Assembly (NCBI GenBank): GCA_036262075.1
Contig: DATAJO010000030.1
Coordinates: 90,397-154,396, forward strand
DNA length: 64,000 nucleotides
From: JACDBZ01 sp036262075
Lineage (GTDB): Bacteria > Chloroflexota > Limnocylindria > QHBO01
Direction of reading: 5' to 3'
Shown: piece after piece, positions 62,083 to 64,000 of the stretch
Numbering within the stretch: the stretch's first letter is position 1
Layout: each line of letters opens with the position of its first letter
Notes under the pieces: generated by a model
The model's database searches: none
What the model was told of the DNA's origin: nothing
The model's input: only the letters and a program-made list of their open reading frames with translations
Translations under genes and position numbers: made by a program

Positions 62083-63066
62083 ATGCCTTCCCCGATGGCC
62101 TCCTCGCCGATGGCCTCCTCGCCGATGGCCTCCGCGCCGATGCGGCCGTTCCGCTTCGCCGTCCACACCGGCGGCGACGTGCCGCCGGAGGAATGGCCCG
62201 CGTTCGCACGACGGGTCGAGGCGCTCGGCTACGACGCGCTGTACGTCACCGATCACCTGACCCGCCAGCTGGCGCCGATGCCGGCGCTGGCCGCGGCCGC
62301 GGCCGCCACCGATCGGCTCCGGCTCGGCACGTACGTCCTCGCCAACGACTTCCGGCACCCGCTGCTCGTGGCCCGCGAGGCGGCGACGGTCGACATCCTC
62401 AGCGGCGGGCGGCTCGAGCTGGGCATCGGCGCCGGCTGGATGCGCTCCGACTACCGCCAGCTCGGCCTGCCGTACGACCCGCCGGCCGTGCGCGTCGCGC
62501 GCCTCGAGGAGTCGCTCGGGATCGTCGTGCGGCTCCTGTCCGGCGAGACCGTCACGCACCGCGGGCGGTTCTACCGGCTCGACGAGGCCCACGTCGGGCC
62601 GCTGCCGGTCCAGCGGCCGCATCCGCCGCTCGTCATCGGCGGTGGCGGACCGCGGATGCTGCGCCTCGGCGCCCGCTACGCGAAGGTCGTCAGCCTCGCG
62701 CCGCGGATGACGCCGTCGGGCCGCCCGTCGGTCCGCGGGCTGAGCGAGGCGGCCGCGGCCCGCGCCGCCCGGCTCGTGCGCGAGGCGGCCGGCCCGCGAG
62801 CCGGCGAGATCGACATCGACGTCTTCGTGGCCGACGTCGGCGTGGTGGGTGGCGGCCAGCCGATCGGCTCATCGGCCCTGGCGCGGGTGAAGTCGGCGGC
62901 GCCGCCGCTCGTCGGCGGCTCACCGCACCTGCTGTACGGGACGCTCGACGCCATCCGCGACGCGATGCTCCGCCGGCGCGAGGAGGCCGGCATCAACGCC
63001 TACGGCATCCCGATGCGGGCGATGGAGGCGCTGGCGCCGCTCGTCCGGGAGCTCAGCGGCCGCTGA
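62083..63066 (+). CDS. LLM-class F420-dependent oxidoreductase
   Basis: 327 residues. After an unusual start (MPSPMASSPMASSPMASAP), RPFRFAVHTGGDVPPEEW, LGYDALYVTDHLTRQLAPMP, LRLGTYVLANDFRHPLLVAR, GRLELGIGAGWMRSDYRQLG and PLVIGGGGPRMLRLGARYAK follow the bacterial luciferase-like TIM barrel of the MSMEG_2516 type, which uses reduced F420. Substrate unknown. The true family start is MRPFRF (62140), so the first 19 residues are an addition. Its F420 need agrees with the DDN-like gene at 38172. Confidence 0.85.
   Translation: MPSPMASSPMASSPMASAPMRPFRFAVHTGGDVPPEEWPAFARRVEALGYDALYVTDHLTRQLAPMPALAAAAAATDRLRLGTYVLANDFRHPLLVAREAATVDILSGGRLELGIGAGWMRSDYRQLGLPYDPPAVRVARLEESLGIVVRLLSGETVTHRGRFYRLDEAHVGPLPVQRPHPPLVIGGGGPRMLRLGARYAKVVSLAPRMTPSGRPSVRGLSEAAAARAARLVREAAGPRAGEIDIDVFVADVGVVGGGQPIGSSALARVKSAAPPLVGGSPHLLYGTLDAIRDAMLRRREEAGINAYGIPMRAMEALAPLVRELSGR
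62093..62137. repeat. 15-bp tandem repeat at the start of the LLM gene
   Basis: Three copies of CGATGGCCTCCTCGC (third with one change), each adding a MASSP unit and an in-frame ATG. ATGs at 62083, 62095, 62110, 62125 and 62140 are all in one frame. Confidence 0.9.
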
Positions 63067-63090
63067 CCGCGCCGACCGGCGCCAACGGGC

Positions 63091-64000
63091 TCAGCGGGCG
63101 TAGCGGACGCCGCCGGCGCGGCGCTCCTTGTTCAGGCGGCGGTTGAGGTGGAGCCCCTCGAGCACGAACTCGGTGGCCGAGGCGATCCCGGCCGGTGACT
63201 CGCCGGCGTCGAGCCGCGCGATCGCCGAGCGCAGCTCCGGGACGGCGTCGACCAGACGGCCGTGGGCATCGGACGCGACCGACTCCCCCACCTCGGCCTC
63301 GAGGCCCTCGGCGTCGAAGCGCTCGACGAGCGAGAGCAGCTCGGACAGCGCGAAATGGCGGTTGAAGACGTTGACCACCGCCCGCGCCACGAGCTTCTCG
63401 ACCACGCGATCCTCGCGCGTCTCGTCGCCGAGCGTCTCGAGCTCGATCTTGCCCGCGGTCGAGGCCACGACCGCCGGCAGGTCGCTGATGCGCGGCGCGG
63501 CCGACGGCTCGCCGAGGCGCACGGCCCGCTTCAGCGCCGCGGCACCCAGCGTCTCGTGGTTGGCGATCGTGACCCGGACGCTCACGCCGGAGCGCTGGCT
63601 GACCTCCGAGGAGCGTCGCGCGAGCTGCGACAGCTCGGCCACGACCTCCTTCATGAAGCCAGGCATCTCGATCGGCTCGGCGTCCGCATCGGCTTCCGAG
63701 AAGCGCGCCGACTCGGCCTCCATGATCGCGATCTCGGTCGCCGTCTCGTCCGGGTAGTGGGTGCGGATCTGTGCGCCGAATCGGTCCTTGAGCGGGGTGA
63801 TGATCCGGCCGCGGCTCGTGTAGTCCTCGGGGTTCGCGCTGGCGATGACGAAGAGGTCGAGCTCCAGGCGCACGCGGTAGCCGCGCACCTGGACGTCGCG
63901 CTCCTCCATCACGTTCAGCAGGCCGACCTGGATGCGCTCGGCCAGGTCCGGCAGCTCGTTCAGGCTGAAGATGCCCCGATGCGTCCGCGGCAGGAGCCCG
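63091..64000 (-). CDS. MoxR/magnesium-chelatase-like AAA+ ATPase (N-terminus outside window)
   Basis: About 302 residues seen of the C-terminal part. TLLPRTHRGIFSLNELPDL (with the sigma-54/Mg-chelatase-type helix) is read at the window edge, then LLNVMEERDVQVRGYRVRLE, FVIASANPEDYTSRGRIITP (sensor 1) and LKDRFGAQIRTHYP with the Arg finger region. Walker A and B lie beyond 64000. The C-terminal half has many helices (LSELLSLVERFDAEG). It may work with a VWA protein, one of which is at 33045, but they are far apart. Confidence 0.8.
   Translation of the reverse strand, partial: GLLPRTHRGIFSLNELPDLAERIQVGLLNVMEERDVQVRGYRVRLELDLFVIASANPEDYTSRGRIITPLKDRFGAQIRTHYPDETATEIAIMEAESARFSEADADAEPIEMPGFMKEVVAELSQLARRSSEVSQRSGVSVRVTIANHETLGAAALKRAVRLGEPSAAPRISDLPAVVASTAGKIELETLGDETREDRVVEKLVARAVVNVFNRHFALSELLSLVERFDAEGLEAEVGESVASDAHGRLVDAVPELRSAIARLDAGESPAGIASATEFVLEGLHLNRRLNKERRAGGVRYAR

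Noticed and set aside
59459..62260. 933-residue open frame opposite the PAS-GGDEF-EAL gene
   Set aside because: Low-complexity Glu/Asp/Arg composition and the conserved motifs of the other strand show it is a shadow.

Overview
This is a GC-rich bacterial window with densely packed genes. F420-type oxidoreductases, a UvrD2-like helicase with an HRDC domain, a SigG/SigX5-like ECF sigma factor, many Pro/Thr-rich secreted proteins and repeated -10-like hexamers directly before ATG suggest a high-GC Chloroflexota (Limnocylindria-like) or an actinobacterial relative. There is no rRNA or tRNA to settle this, so the placement is inference.

Layout: 1-6.5 kb carries host-type genes: the end of a GH3 hydrolase, a response regulator, a sensor-kinase-like membrane module with no kinase, an orphan Phd-type antitoxin, an MBL hydrolase and two lipoproteins. 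6.5-32 kb is an accessory block of visibly lower GC, almost all on the minus strand. It holds a DISARM core (drmA, drmB, drmC) and, upstream of it in a chain of overlapping genes, a C5-cytosine methyltransferase, a MIG-like thymine-DNA glycosylase and two UvrD-type helicases. Downstream are a type III-like Res/Mod pair, a divergent LOTUS-like gene, an OB-fold lipoprotein, a 1562-residue DUF4011-type helicase/Vsr-like nuclease with a Gre-like tail, and a coupled pair (DUF6308-like and UDG-like). 32-43.8 kb returns to host-type genes: an XRE-CBS regulator, a VWA protein, UvrD2-HRDC, a nucleotidyltransferase pair, GNAT, a deazaflavin oxidoreductase, TypA and a DEAD-box helicase. 43.8-48.7 kb has minus-strand genes separated by five copies of a roughly 190-bp structured intergenic repeat and a 16-unit pentanucleotide microsatellite. 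48.7-64 kb holds methyltransferases, MFS and DMT transporters, a phosphoesterase, FAD and F420 oxidoreductases, an ECF sigma factor, a PAS-GGDEF-EAL protein and the start-truncated end of a MoxR/Mg-chelatase-like ATPase.

How it works together: the minus-strand run from about 31.9 to 20.2 kb looks like one coupled defence operon. The C5 methyltransferase could mark self DNA, the glycosylase could repair the T:G mismatches made when 5-methylcytosine deaminates, and DrmA/B/C with the added helicases could restrict incoming DNA. The Res/Mod pair would be a second restriction layer next to it. The strongest candidates for something undescribed are this composite DISARM arrangement and the conserved intergenic repeat family at 43.9-47.3 kb.
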